Shown here: in pieces, positions 11,901-23,600 of the stretch | How positions within the stretch are numbered: the stretch's first letter is position 1 | Layout: each line of letters opens with the position of its first letter | The notes under the pieces: model-generated | Database searches by the model: none | Seen by the model: the letters and a program-made list of their open reading frames with translations, nothing else | Told to the model about the DNA's origin: nothing | DNA from: Drosophila miranda | Lineage: Eukaryota > Arthropoda > Insecta > Diptera > Drosophilidae | Assembly (NCBI RefSeq): GCF_003369915.1 | Contig: NC_046674.1 | Coordinates: 6,448,001-6,512,000, forward strand | Direction: 5' to 3' | DNA length: 64,000 nucleotides | Made by a program: the position numbers and the translations under genes

Positions 11901-13757
11901 GTGGGCAGCTATGGAGGATCTGCATCCGGTGCTGTTTCCCATCAGTACGTGTCAAAACCAGCAGTGGCCACCTACTCCTCAGCTCCTGCCATCTCCAAGG
12001 TGGCTACCTATGCAGCTCCAGCCGTTGCCACCTATGCTGCTGCTCCCGTTGTAACTAAAGTGGCCACTGGCTATGGTGGAGGAGGCTATGGGAGCTACGG
12101 AGGAAGCGGTTCAGCTGGGGCCGTATCCCATCAGTATGTGTCCAAGCCAGCAGTGGCAACCTATTCCTCTGGGCCTGCCATAGCCAAGGTAGCATCCTAC
12201 GCTGCTCCTACCATTTCCACGTACTCCTCGGCTCCCAGCCTCACCAAGATTGCCACCAGCTACGGCAGCAGCGGGCACGGTGGCCTCTCATATGGCCCAG
12301 CTGTCACCAAGATTGCCAGCTATGCTCCAGCATTGTCCAAGACTTATTTGCCAGCTGCTCCGGCCATCTCCCTGCCAGCAGTTTCCAGCTATTCTTCCGG
12401 TCCGGTCGTAACCAAAGTGTCGTCTGGCTATGGAGGCTATGGAAGCTATGGAGGAAGCGGCTCAGGAGGAGCCGTCTCTCATCAGTATGTGTCCAAGCCC
12501 GCACTGGCAACCATCTCAGCAGGTCCTGCCATAGCAAAGGTGGCATCTTACGCAGCCCCCGCCATATCGACTTATTCCGCTGCTCCCGTCCTAACGAAAG
12601 TGGCCACTGGCTATGGAGGTCATGGAGGAAGCGGTTATGGAGGTTCTGTCTCCCATCAGTACGTGTCCAAGCCCGTCATTGGCAGCATCTCGGCTGCTCC
12701 TGCCATAGCAAAGATAGCCACGTATGGCGCGCCGGATGTTAGCCACATCTCTGCGGGTCCGGCACTGGTCAAGGTTGGCTCTTCCTCTTCCCATGGCCTG
12801 GGATTGGGTCTTGGCTACTCTGCTAGCGGACATGGCGCTGTGTCCACTCAATATGTGTCCAAGCCTGCAGGAGCTGCTCTTCTGGGTGCTCCGTTGACCA
12901 AGCTAACCTCTGGTCCGGCCTACGCTCTGGGAGGAAAGCTGGCCAGCAGCACAGCCTACGGCATAAGTGCAGGTAAGTGGATCGATCGGATGCAAAGACG
13001 CCTCATAAACATAAACATAATTAATACTCCTTTCCAGGTAAATTGGGCCTTGGCTCGGGTCACGATGGCAGCTACTATGGAGCCATCTCCTTGGGTCACG
13101 GAGGCGTCTCTCCGGCCCTAAACTATCAGGGACTTCTCACGCATGGCACTCATGGTAGTCTGTCCCATGGCGGCCTAGGTCTAGGTCTAGGTGGCTTGGC
13201 TCATGGAGGACTGTCATACGCTCCAATCACATCCTCACATTTGGACGCCTCGCTGAGTGGCTATGACCATGGTGTAGGAGGAATTGGACCTTTGGGCGCC
13301 GGTTTCTATCGTTATGCTCCGAGTGTGCCGGCGTTAAGGGCTCATGCTCCACTGCCGGCTACCGCCTACCTGAAGTCGGCGCCCGTGGCCCAGCCAGCCC
13401 TGCTCAAGGTGGTGCCAGAGAAGCATCTAGAACACTTTGTAAGTGACGTGAACTCCCTCCCATGGTGAAGGTGCCTCACCGAAGACAATCTCCTATTTTC
13501 CCCCATTCCAGGATGCCCATCCTCGCTATGCCTTTGAGTATGCCGTAAATGATCCGCATACGGGCGACAACAAGCATCAGCGCGAGGAACGGGATGGAGA
13601 TGTGGTCAAGGGAGAGTACTCCTTGGTGGAGCCCGATGGCAATGTGCGCACAGTCAAGTACTATGCCGACTGGGAAACGGGCTTCCACGCCGAGGTCATC
13701 AACAGTCGCGATCAGGGCAAAATTGTGGCCAAGCGTCAGACGGCAGCCAAGTCGTGA
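8988..13757 (+). CDS. Cpr76Bd: Giant Ala/Ser/Tyr/Pro-rich cuticular protein with C-terminal RR-2 domain
   Basis: Four coding exons: 8988-8993, 9648-12972, 13038-13438 and 13512-13757. All join in frame to give 1325 residues. Exon 1 codes only Met-Lys. Joined to exon 2 it makes the signal peptide [17 protein letters not shown], cut before Asp. Exon 2 is a long disordered region built from degenerate repeats around the phrases [27 protein letters not shown] and a Gly/Ser-rich SYGGSGSG spacer. The last exon is a complete RR-2 chitin-binding domain ([19 protein letters not shown], then [18 protein letters not shown] and [13 protein letters not shown]) near the C-terminus. The protein should be secreted and crosslinked in cuticle, with the repeats acting as an elastic or tyrosine-crosslinkable matrix (inference). 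The D. melanogaster gene has a similar layout and is slightly shorter. A donor-like GGTGAGC directly follows the stop. Confidence 0.93.
8994..9647 (+). other. Intron 1 of Cpr76Bd
   Basis: Begins GTGGGT after ATGAAG and ends with a pyrimidine-rich GTTTCAG. Sequence is AT-rich with no ORF of note. The intron separates the start codon from the signal-peptide core, a common arrangement in insect cuticle genes. Confidence 0.8.
10598..11960 (+). repeat. Internal near-identical duplications in Cpr76Bd
   Basis: About 190 bases starting near 10598 ([10 protein letters not shown]... to [13 protein letters not shown]) recur almost unchanged near 11632. A shorter part of the block ([20 protein letters not shown]) recurs again near 11880-11950. 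The DNA similarity is higher than between the other repeat units, pointing to recent duplication or gene conversion. Confidence 0.8.
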
Positions 13758-14204
13758 GGTGAGCTCTCCCCCATTTCCGAATATCGCTGGTATAACCCCA
13801 ATATCTCTATCGTCCATAGCTCTAACAGTTACAAAATTGTTTTGTTCGTTCAGCAACTGTAAATAGCCTCAAATCCAATCTTCTTCTCATTAAACATTAA
13901 ACGTATTTATGTAAAACTCCACAACGATAACGATACACCACAACCACGATGTCACACGGCCCGCCATTCTTGCCATTCTCTCTATATGTGTATACCTATC
14001 CACTCGCTCCCGTCTAAAGATACCTAACTACTGATCCCCGATCCTGATCCTGATCCCTGTGCTCATGTGATAGGCGTTTCGTATTTTACTGAACTGCTTG
14101 CGCTGCTCTCTCAACCCTAAATGCGCGTTTCTTATGCCTAACTATTTGTACATACCTAAATGGATTGATTGTATATTGATATATATTGTAAAATGTTGAC
14201 TTCA

Positions 14205-14210
14205 AATAAA
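14205..14210 (+). terminator. Poly(A) signal AATAAA, likely for Cpr76Bd
   Basis: First canonical AATAAA after the stop codon, about 450 bases downstream. Earlier ATTAAA variants near 13890 could also be used. Confidence 0.5.
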
Positions 14211-14281
14211 CAAGATTTAAGAACGCCACAGTCGAGAGTGCTCGACAATGAGATATAAAGCCTCAATACCACAAGTGTAAG

Positions 14282-14305
14282 ATTATTATTATTATTATTA
14301 TTATT
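14282..14305. repeat. ATT trinucleotide microsatellite
   Basis: Eight uninterrupted ATT units. Confidence 0.9.
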
Positions 14306-14847
14306 GTAATTGCAAGGGCTGGCTGCACTTCGACCATAAATTGATCTTTTGCACCGGATCTTTTGTTTAGGCTTTTAATGAAAGCCTGTAAGGGGGCACT
14401 GTTGCTCCCTAAATCCTTCTCCTTCTGTAGAATGCATGGCATTCACAAATGATGTGTTCCGATATTTGCTTCTCCATTTCACGGTCTACCTCGAGGTGAT
14501 ATCTTAGGGGACAATGCCCTCCAAAATATAGCAAGTCCGAATGTCGTTCTCATTAAAGTTGAGAGGCCGCATAGAGAGCTTCTTCTCGGGAATGGGAAAC
14601 TTAAAAGATTTAAAAGGTAACTCTCGTTGGGATTTCAATTCTTCTAAGTACGAGTACTGTATAATTTCTTTAATACCGAATAAACACGAAATGAACTATA
14701 TAATTGTACATTTTGCCATACATATATCTGTATCTCTGTGTGTAGATATCTGTATGTACTGTATGTATATAAGCAGCGAATCACATGTACCTTTGTTATG
14801 ATCGAAATTGAATTGGAATACTAGTTTGTATTTGTGTGTGTGCATGT

Positions 14848-17800
14848 TTAGAAACTTGGCCCAAATGCTCGACGCATATCTTCGCTAATAAACAGTCCAA
14901 AGTCCGTATCCTTGGCCCGATAGGGATGCTGTGTGCAATATGTCTGGAAGATATGTCGCAGGATGCGGCTGCCCTGCAGCTCGATCTCACTACGCTTCTG
15001 GTTGCCGGTGGGCCCCAGTTCCAGATGCGCTAACAGCCACTGGTTCTTCAACGAGCGCAGATCCTTCTCGAGGATCATCAGCTGGCTGCTGTTGCTGCTG
15101 CTGATCGACTGAGGCACATGCAAGGGCTCCAGGGAGGCGAAAGTCTTGCGCATCTCGCTGCCCTGAAGCTGCACCCGAAGCTGGCGCTCCTGCCGCAGGG
15201 CGTGATGAAGCATGTTCAGTTCCCGGTTGCTGCTCAGAGTGGAGCTAGTCACGCAGGCGCTGTCCGCCTGCTGCTGTTCCCGCCAGTGCTGCTGGGCCTG
15301 CTCCAGGGTCGCTATCTTTTCGGCCAGCATACTGATGGTCTGGTTGAGGGCCGCCTCTTTGGAGAGCATGCACTGCTCCAGCTGTTCGGCGGTCTCGGCT
15401 ATGCCAGTGAGCATGAGGCACTGCTTGCTGAGCTGCTTTTCGGCCATCTCCTTGCGTATCTGAAGCTCCGAGTAGTCCTGCTGCTTCATCTTGGCCGTGT
15501 ACTTGAGAGCCTTGATCTCTTTGTCGCGCTCCCCAACCGTCAGCTCGAAGCTCTTGACATCCTCGTAGTGACGCTTCACCTGGGCGGCCCGCTCCTGAAG
15601 AGTATTGGTGGCCGGGTGGCGCACATACTCCGTGTTGACATCGGTAGACTCTAGCAGGGCGAAGAGCTCGTCCAGCTGCTCCTCCAGCAGTTGCATGCAA
15701 CGCTGGCTGTAGGCATCCACTTCCTTCAGTTCGTCTGCCTCTTGGGTGGGGGCAAACTTATTGTAGTTGAGGACCAGCATCCGCCAGAGCTTTTCGTGGG
15801 CTATTCCCCCATTCGACTCCTTGCTGGCCTCGCGGGCTGTCGCGCCCAGGATAGTGATCAGTGCGCCGAGTGCCTCATTCGCCTCCAAGATGCGCTGATA
15901 CCGGGCACACTGCATTCCCGTCCAGGCGGCCGTCTTGCTTCCACTCAGCTTCCGCTGCAGCTTCTTCAGCTTCTGCTTTTGGCTGCAGCTCTGCTCCATT
16001 AGCAGCTGCATACAGTGGAACGACGCGGTCTGCTCGTGCCCCAACTTGATGATCGTGTGCATCAGTCCCGCGTTGGCATTCACCGCATCCAGTCCGGCCT
16101 CGTACACCTCAATCAGTGCCGCATACAGCTGCTGTTCGTCCAGCAGCTCCACCAGAGCCTGAGGCGGCATAAGGTTCTGGTGCAATGCGTTCACATAGTG
16201 CAGCACTCTCTGAATCGGTTCGCAGTTGGTGTGCTCGTCCAGGTGGCCCGTCTTCAGCAGACGCACGAACTCGTCCAGCTGCTGCTCCTGGGTCTCCAGG
16301 TCACTGCGGTAGATGGCCGCATGGGTGCACAGCTCGTAGTCGCAGTGGTTGAGGCCGTGGCGAAACTGCTGGAGCACCACCTGAAGGCTCTTCAGCAGGT
16401 AGACGCACTGCGAGCGGAAGATGAAACGCTGAACTGAGTAACCCTCAAATATGGCATCCCGACCTATAGGATAATAGCCAATATACTCACTTTCTGGGAA
16501 AAAACGCTCTAATGAACACTCACCAAACTCACAGGCCGTTGGAAACTTTTCGTTGATGGCCTGGCAGACGATGGTCAGCTTCTCGTTCATTCGCTCCAGC
16601 AAGAGCATGACCAGGACCACGTCGTGCTCACCGCCGCGCAGCAGAAACTGTTCCGGGACAAAGGCCAGGACGTAGTCTAAGTGCTGACCCTGCAGGCGCA
16701 GCTCCACGGCCTTGATCTGCTGCTCCAGGGCCCGTCCGTAGGCCTTGCTTACGCTGAAGATGTGCTGATAGTCATTTTGGCTCTGGTTCGAGGCCTCCTC
16801 CTGTTGGGACTCGTTGGCGCTGCTAAAGTCCTCGATGGATAGAGTACCGTCGGCCCTCAGTTGAAGCTGTTCTTGGAGCTGGCGGACCAGATCTCGGAAC
16901 TTCATGATGGTCACGTCGCGATCGTAGAGGCTCTCCATTGCTGCGTGCTTTTGTTGGTCCAGGATCTTCACCTGACCGGCCATCTTTTCGATCTCCTCGC
17001 GCAGATCCGTCTCCAGTTCCTGGTTGCTCTCGATGAGCTGTTCCTGGATCTGTTCGAGGGCCTCCAGCTCGTTGACTTCGTCTTCCAGCAGCTTGACGCG
17101 GTCTTCCAGCTCTAATTTGAGGCTGGCCAATTGTGTGACCATGGACTCGGCTCCCAAAGAGGCGTCCACCTGCTCTTTCAGGTCCATTAGCTGTACCTCC
17201 ATGTGGTCCACTCGTCGACTCAGCAGTTCCTTGATGCTCTTCAGCTCATTTATTTCCGAGTGCTTCGTCTCCAGTTCCTTGTGGGACCGCTGGGCCTGCT
17301 GCTTCTCCTGGGCCAGGGTATCCCTCAGCCGGACCACAGTCTCGCGCAGCCGCTGATTGTACTGCTCCAGACGCAGGAACTCTCCAGCGGACTGGGGAGT
17401 GCCACCGACTGCAGCTTGCTTCTCAGTCTTCTCGATGCGCTGGCCCTGCTGCTCCTCCTGCTCCGCCTTAAGGATCTCCACGTCCAGACTGAGTTCGTCG
17501 TTGCGCTCTTGCGCTATCTCCAGTTCCATTTGCAGTGTTTCCATGCGCTCCTCGGCCATCTCCTTGTCCAGCGTCAGCAGTTCTATGCTCTCGGCCACCT
17601 CGTCCAGTTCCCGCTTGTACTTAGAGACCGTGTCCTGAGCCTCGCGCAGTTCATGTCGCGATCGCTGCAGCTCCCTTTGGAGCAGCACATGCTGCGTCAT
17701 AATCTGAGCTTTGAACTCCAACAGCTGGTCGTTCTGTATGCGAATCCGCTCCAGCTCCAGCAGCCTCAACTTGTCCTCGCTCTTTTGTCCCCTCAACATC

Positions 17801-19046
17801 TGCAGCTCCTCACGCAGCTGTCGCAACTCCTGATTGTCCGCAGGTGGCGCCGGCGGCGTGGCCATTGTGCTGGGAGTCCGAAGGGCCGGACCTGGGATGA
17901 ACTGTGGTCTCAGTATCTCCAGGAACCCGGGCTCCACAAAGGCAGATGGAGCCCCTCGCTTCACAGAGTTCGTGGGACAGATGCTGGTCTTACTGCGCTT
18001 TGGCGCCAGAGCCAGGGGCACCGGCATGGCGAGGGTCAGCTGCGCCGTGGAGCTCTGCGCCTGAGCTGTCGTCGGCTTGGGCTGACTAATCCTAGTGGGT
18101 CTCAACTGGGTGTACGAGGTGGAACGCCGCTGGTTGCATGTCATTGCCGGAGGCGTCAATTGAACGGCTGTGCTGTCGCCCTTCTGGAACGGTAACTGAC
18201 CAAGCGTGCTGGTGTGGAGAGGATTGGACACTGGCTTTACTTCCTGGGTAGGTTTTAGTTCCCCTTCTTCAGGCTTTACTTCCTGCTCGGCTTGTACTTG
18301 CCGACTAACGGCTGTCTCCAGCTCTGTGGACTTCTCGGGAAGCATCTGTGTTTGCTCTGAAGTTGCTAGCTTTTTGTTCTCCTCGGGCTCCATCGGATTC
18401 TAGAGATATATTAATTCTATGAATATGTTGGATTCACTCATACATTCTAATACCTTGGGAAGCTGCAATGGTTGCTGTTGTGCTGCCAAGAACTTGCCAG
18501 ATGTCTTGGCCAGGGTCTGATCCTTTTGGGTTTGTCCTGGCACCACCTTTGGCCTGTGGTGGGGCGAGGCTGAAGAGTTTTTTTGGGGGGTGGAGACCGC
18601 CTTAACTTTGCCAGATGTTGTGGCAAGCTGCTCTCGCTGGTTGTCCTGCGTAAAAATAGTACTTGAGATGCGTTTATTGTATTTTCTTTGCTTTGATTAC
18701 TCACCTGCTCCTCCAGAGACATGCCCCCACTCCTGCGCAACAGCTTGGCTCTCACCCCTTCGTTGCGTTGCATTTCATCGGTTTTCTGATTATCTGGTTC
18801 TTTCGGTTGCTCCCCAATGTTCAGCAGCAGCTGCTGGCCACGCACAAACAGACCACAATTGCGGGGGCACTTGAAGTAGGTACTGCCTTGAAGGGTGCCA
18901 TTGTTCTTTCCCAGCGGCTCGTCCAAAATCACACCGTACCACAGACCGGCGGCGAAATTCGTTCGTCCCACATAGGCCACACGGCCCTGGAGATTTTTAC
19001 CCGTTACCTCAACACGCTGGCCAAGTTTTGGTTGCTTGGGGCTCAT
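14848..19046 (-). CDS. CG9279: Dynactin p150/Glued-like protein (second paralog)
   Basis: Dynactin's large subunit links dynein to microtubules and cargo. Four exons: 19046-18705, 18645-18454, 18399-16524 and 16463-14848, giving 1341 residues. The N-terminal CAP-Gly domain (about residues 8-75; GRVAYVGRTNFAAGLWYGV, then DEPLGKNNG) binds tubulin tails. A Ser/Thr/Pro and basic region follows, then a long heptad coiled coil (about 365-720), the dynactin homology region (about 755-1060) and a second coiled coil near the C-terminus. The order is that of Glued, but the sequence differs clearly, so this is the paralog rather than Glued itself. The last intron is 60 bases long, a multiple of three and free of stops. 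Start chosen at the MSPKQPKLGQRVEV Met just before the CAP-Gly. A male-biased role is possible for such paralogs but not shown here. Confidence 0.9.
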
Positions 19047-19397
19047 CGTACGCGGGGGCTTACGTCATTTTGTTAACTTTTAACGCCCGTACAGCGAAAC
19101 GCCGGACAGCAGTTGGATGAGCGTCCAATGGCGTGCCTAATCCCAGTTAGCAGCTTGCAAACTGCACTGCGAAAACCGATGCGATGGCGAGGGCGAGTCA
19201 GCGTCAGAGTCATCATGTGTTTGTGGGCCCCACCCCAGTCGCAGAGTTTTCCACGGCGCAGACTCGAGCAGTCGCTGGGTGGTAGCTTTGGTGGTCCTCG
19301 TGTAGTGTGTCAGCACGTGGGTCGATGTGAATGTAACTGGTAACGGATAATTTTGCAAAGGTTTCAATCGCTACTCATTTTTGTAAGCCCGTCCGGA
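19047..19397. other. Short spacer, probable CG9279 promoter
   Basis: 350 bases between the CG9279 start and the stop codon of the next minus-strand gene. No TATA box or canonical poly(A) signal is evident. The CG9279 5' end should lie here. Confidence 0.5.
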
Positions 19398-20210
19398 CTA
19401 ATCCGGACGGCGCCCGCCGCACATACTACACGTAGCCTCTGGTTGCCGTGCCATTTTCTGATGTATCACCAGCACCGAGGCCACTAGGGCTTTATGACAA
19501 GAAACGCAAAGTTCGACATCTTCATTTTGCTTACGATCTGTCTCATTCTTTGCGTAAATCGAAATGATGTAATTCGAAACACTAGGGTACCGATACACAC
19601 ACTCGCACACAAATTCGGACATCTTCTGTCTTTTGCGTGGATCGCTCTGTTCAACGTGATCGGTGCCAGGAGACTTATACTCCCAAAAGTTGAATTTCTT
19701 CTCTTCTTCGCGTTCATGAGCCCTAAATGGGAACTCCCACAAGTTGTATTTATTCTCTTCTTCGCGTTCATGAGCCCTAATTGGAACCCTCTGGTCAACG
19801 TGATCGGTGCCATGAGACTTACACTCCCACTTCAATTCGGATTTCTTCTGTTCTTCGCGTTCATGAGCCCTAATTAGACCGCTCTGGTCAACGTGATCGA
19901 TGCCATGAAACTTACAATCGCACTTCAATTCGGATTTCTTCTGTTCTTCGCGTTCATGAGCCCTTATTAGACCGCTCTGGTCAACGTGATCGATGCCATG
20001 AAACTTACAATCGCACTTCAGTTCGGATTTCTTCTTTTCTTCGCGTTCATGAGTCATATTTAAATAGTGCTGATCAACTGGATCAGTTTTCTCCAAGGCG
20101 GAAGTCATCTTCTGGGCCAACGTCTCATTGGGATTATTGACTGGTTGCAGGTCCTTAGTCACTCCTCGCTTGCAATACGGACACATTCCGATTATTTCCA
20201 TAGGCATCAT
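19398..20210 (-). CDS. Unrecognised Cys-pair protein with tandem 31-residue repeats
   Basis: A single open frame of 270 residues that I do not recognise. It starts MMPMEIIGMCPYCKRG, so a CxxC pair lies at the very N-terminus. About four units of a 31-residue repeat follow, each centred on the phrase DHVDQSGLIRAHEREEQKKS and most ending in a CxC (KCDCKFHG). Some units have decayed or are shortened. The C-terminus has CVSCH and CSMCGGRRPD, two more CxxC pairs that could form a zinc ribbon with each other or with the N-terminal pair. There is no signal peptide or strong membrane segment. The spacing is loosely like LITAF-type zinc domains, but the hydrophobic insert is missing, so I do not assign it. 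The ORF keeps frame through all repeats, which argues for a real gene; expression is unproven. Confidence 0.55.
   Translation of the reverse strand: MMPMEIIGMCPYCKRGVTKDLQPVNNPNETLAQKMTSALEKTDPVDQHYLNMTHEREEKKKSELKCDCKFHGIDHVDQSGLIRAHEREEQKKSELKCDCKFHGIDHVDQSGLIRAHEREEQKKSELKWECKSHGTDHVDQRVPIRAHEREEENKYNLWEFPFRAHEREEEKKFNFWEYKSPGTDHVEQSDPRKRQKMSEFVCECVYRYPSVSNYIISIYAKNETDRKQNEDVELCVSCHKALVASVLVIHQKMARQPEATCSMCGGRRPD
19660..20095 (-). repeat. 93-bp in-frame tandem repeat
   Basis: Two neighbouring units are offset by exactly 93 bases (for example GTCAACGTGATCGATGCC at 19887 and 19980) and nearly identical. The outer units are diverged or truncated. Confidence 0.85.
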
Positions 20211-20590
20211 TATGTAGAATAATTGTTGAGATGCTTTCGATTCTAAGTATAAAGTACTAGAATGCTAGAAACTGTTCCACAAAGGTTGACTTGTGGAGGT
20301 TTGTAGGTAAGGTTACTGGGTCTATAATTTCTTTGTGTACTTATAGCTAAATCTAATATGTAGAAAAGACTACTTTGTCCTGCACTTGTTACTGAGATAA
20401 AATGTACCAGTATTAACTTTTAACTGATAATTTAATAAGAACCTTTAATTTGTGAATTATTTACAAATTTAAATATTCAATCCCTTCGCTAAGGACATAA
20501 ACATACTATAATTATTTCTGATTTACACTTTAAGGGAATCCTGAAATTATTGCCTAATGGTTTGGGTTGTGCCTTTTGTTTCAGCTGATG
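20211..20590. other. Spacer between the repeat gene and Ltn1
   Basis: AT-rich. It should contain the promoter of the minus-strand repeat gene, but no clear core motif is visible. Confidence 0.5.
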
Positions 20591-20596
20591 TTTATT
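20591..20596 (-). terminator. Ltn1: Poly(A) signal of Ltn1
   Basis: TTTATT on the plus strand (AATAAA on the minus strand), 50 bases past the Ltn1 stop codon. Confidence 0.65.
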
Positions 20597-20645
20597 TATA
20601 TATACATATACGATATATACACATATATGTACATATATGTTCCAT

Positions 20646-23600
20646 CTAGAAGACGTTGCGACAAATGGGGCATGTGGACTTGCTGCTGGTGGTGAACCAT
20701 TTGTACTGTGAGAAAAGGAGACATGTTTTGCTTTAGAACGGAGCGAGAAACGTGATTCGGTTATGCTCACCAAGCATGGGGCGTGGAACTTCTTCTTGCA
20801 GGTTTTGCACGTGAGCTTCGGCAGCTGGCAAGTGTCCTGGTGGATGACGGTATAGCACACATAGCACTCCTCCACGCCCTCAAACTTCTTGTCCAGATTG
20901 TTCTTCCACATGGTGAGGCCATCATAGATGGTACCATTCTACGGGGCATATCAAATACGATGCCTAAGTGCTATAAACTATATAAACTTTTCTCGCAAAA
21001 CCAACCTGGTGTGTCAGAAAGATGGTCAATTGCATGCCCACATTGCGCGAGGAGGCTCGCCCACCAATCTGCTTGCCGCACTCAACCTTCACGGCGCCGA
21101 GAGGATAATTGGGAGCCAGAGTAATGACCAATTCCATGCGCGCCTCATCAATAGCATAGACGGCCAGCACTTCACGGGTAGACGCGTGAACTGTCACCTG
21201 CAAACGTTTTAAATTTTTACATTTAGTTAATAGGAGCTAGGGATCATAGACATCTTTGCTATTTAGCGCATTCAACAAACAAACACAAAATATTTCTTCT
21301 CAACAAAAGTAAACCAAGATGATTCCGCTAGAGATCTTTCGCAGCATTGTAATCGTTCTACTGTTGATCAGCATCGCTGTGACATTTTTGCTGCGCATGA
21401 GTACCGACGAGGAGGTGTAAGACCACCACAACGACTAATCACAGCCCAACAAATCCAATCGAATCGTATCAAACCACACCTGCATATTCTCGTGCTTCTC
21501 CTTGCGATTGGCGATTGCCTTCAACTCCTCGCTGCAGATCAGCGAGCTCACATAGTTGGTGGTGAGGTTGTCCACAAAGTTCTTCTGCCTGGACTGGGAG
21601 GTGTTCCACCATTTTCGCACGACGGCCGGAAGTTTGCGCAGCACTTCGGTGTACAGGTGGCACACATAGCGCTCCAGGGGAAGTTGGCGATCTGTTGGGA
21701 GTGAGAAACAAAGAAGAAGTCAAGACATGCCAGAGCTGGATTTCGGCAAAGAAAAAGCACACACCAGTCATTCGTTCCGTCAGTTCATAGAAAACCGTAA
21801 AACATAGCACACATAATTTCCTGTCAATATTTTTTTTTTTTTTTGTTTTGTTTTTTTTGTTCGGAAAAATGTCAAAAAAGCCTATCAATTTCAAGGAGCT
21901 GCCACCGCGCGGCGTCAAGCTGGAGAGCGAAAAGCAGACCGTCGCGGAGGCGCTAAATTTCATGAAGCTGGCTTGCATGCATCAGCCAGAGGAAGCCCAG
22001 AAGCCCAAGGATCCCGAGGGTCCCACAGTGGCCGACGAACTAAATGCTCGCCTGGCCATGGTCCATGTGCGCGAGAGCCGTGCCAAGCGCATCAAGCGTC
22101 TGGTCAAGTTTCCCACAATCGAGCAACAAGCATTGTACAAGTTCATCTGCGTCTGTCCTCGATACCATCCCTGTTACGGACCCTGCCAGCACACAGGCCA
22201 GATCATCATCGACCGCGATGTGCTGTCGCGCGAGGAGCACATCTGTTTTTTGGCCACACCCAAGAAGGACCCGCTCTCACCGCAGCTACTTAAGCAGCCG
22301 ATTTACTACACCAAAAAGTACTACATGCCTACGTGCACGGCCCGCATTGAACGCCTGGCCGATCCCCTGCCGGTCCGTGTCAAGGACACGATCAGGATCT
22401 ACAAGAATGTTCTCGAGTCCCGCCAATTGACCGCCCTGCAGAACCAGATGAAGCCCAAGCCGCCCATCGAGGTGATGACCATGGAAAGGGCCCTGGAGTA
22501 CTTGGAGGAGGAGATGCGACAACAGCGAACATCCAAGCAACTGCATCGCCGACGCTGCAAGAGCCTGAAGCAGCGAATCGTCGTGCGTCAACGCAACCAG
22601 ATGTCGAAGATCGTATGCGTGTTGTTCGAGGAGATGAAGGCATTTCTACTCAACGATCAGTTTTTCGTTGATGAAAACTCACCACTCTGTGCTGTGATAC
22701 TGGACAAGATAAGAGAGTTTACTGGTGAGTTATAGAATATTTAAACCGGTTAGAAAATTCAAATACCACTATATATATTCGTTCCATGCAGACCAAGAGT
22801 TCTACACAACCAGTAACCTGCGCGAATATCAGAAGATATTGGCCAACAACTTAACCGTTTGGGTCAACAAGTTCATCTCTAACTTGAACATTTACATGGC
22901 CCCACAACAGATCCCCGTCGAGCGAAAGATGATGGCCGACGCAGATCCGGAACAGTTTGTGCCTGTGTCGGACTACATTTCGCTGTCCGAACAACAGGAA
23001 GAGATGACACACGACACCGGCCATATTGGCTACGACTTTGAGGACTATGGCAACGAGGACTATTTGACTGACGTACTCACAGCAGCCGATACCGCCTATG
23101 ACAATTCTCTGACAAGAGCCGATTAATCAGTTCAGCGTAGCTTACCCTTCAGTTGAGACCAAGTCAGCTCCTTGAAGACACCGTTGCTGTGGACCTTGGC
23201 GCCATGATTCTTTAGTAAGTCCACTGGCATCGCACGGAAGAGAAAGTGCAGAAAATTCTATAGTGTACAGACCCAAAAATTACGTGTTACTCGCAAAATC
23301 AATAGTATCAATAAATATTAAAGTGTATCCAACCTCTTCGTGTCGGTTATCGTTCAGCCAATTGGTGTAGACTGCACGCAATGCCACTGGGGACTTGGCA
23401 CAGGCATTGATAATGCAATCCCACAGGAACAAGTAGCTGAGGGCATCGTGTCTGTCAATGGGCTCCAGATGATCCAGTTCCGTCAACTTGAAGCTGAACT
23501 CCTCAACATATTTCCTGGTCAGGACCTCGTAGCGGGTCAGGTAGTCCTCGAAGCGATTGAGAAAGTGCCACTTGGAGATCGTCGAAGAGGCATCCAGGCT

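Larger units (their letters stand above)
13758..14847. other. 3' region between convergent Cpr76Bd and CG9279
   Basis: Holds the Cpr76Bd 3' untranslated region (AATAAA at 14205-14210) and, on the other strand, the 3' end of CG9279, for which only a variant ATTAAA (14669-14674) is visible. An ATT microsatellite lies at 14282-14305. No coding sequence seen. Confidence 0.6.

Noticed and set aside
15118..15654. 178-codon plus-strand ORF
   Set aside because: Antisense of the C-terminal coiled coil of CG9279.
17203..18195. 330-codon plus-strand ORF
   Set aside because: Antisense of the CG9279 coiled coil; Leu/Gln-rich mirror of Glu/Lys/Leu heptads.
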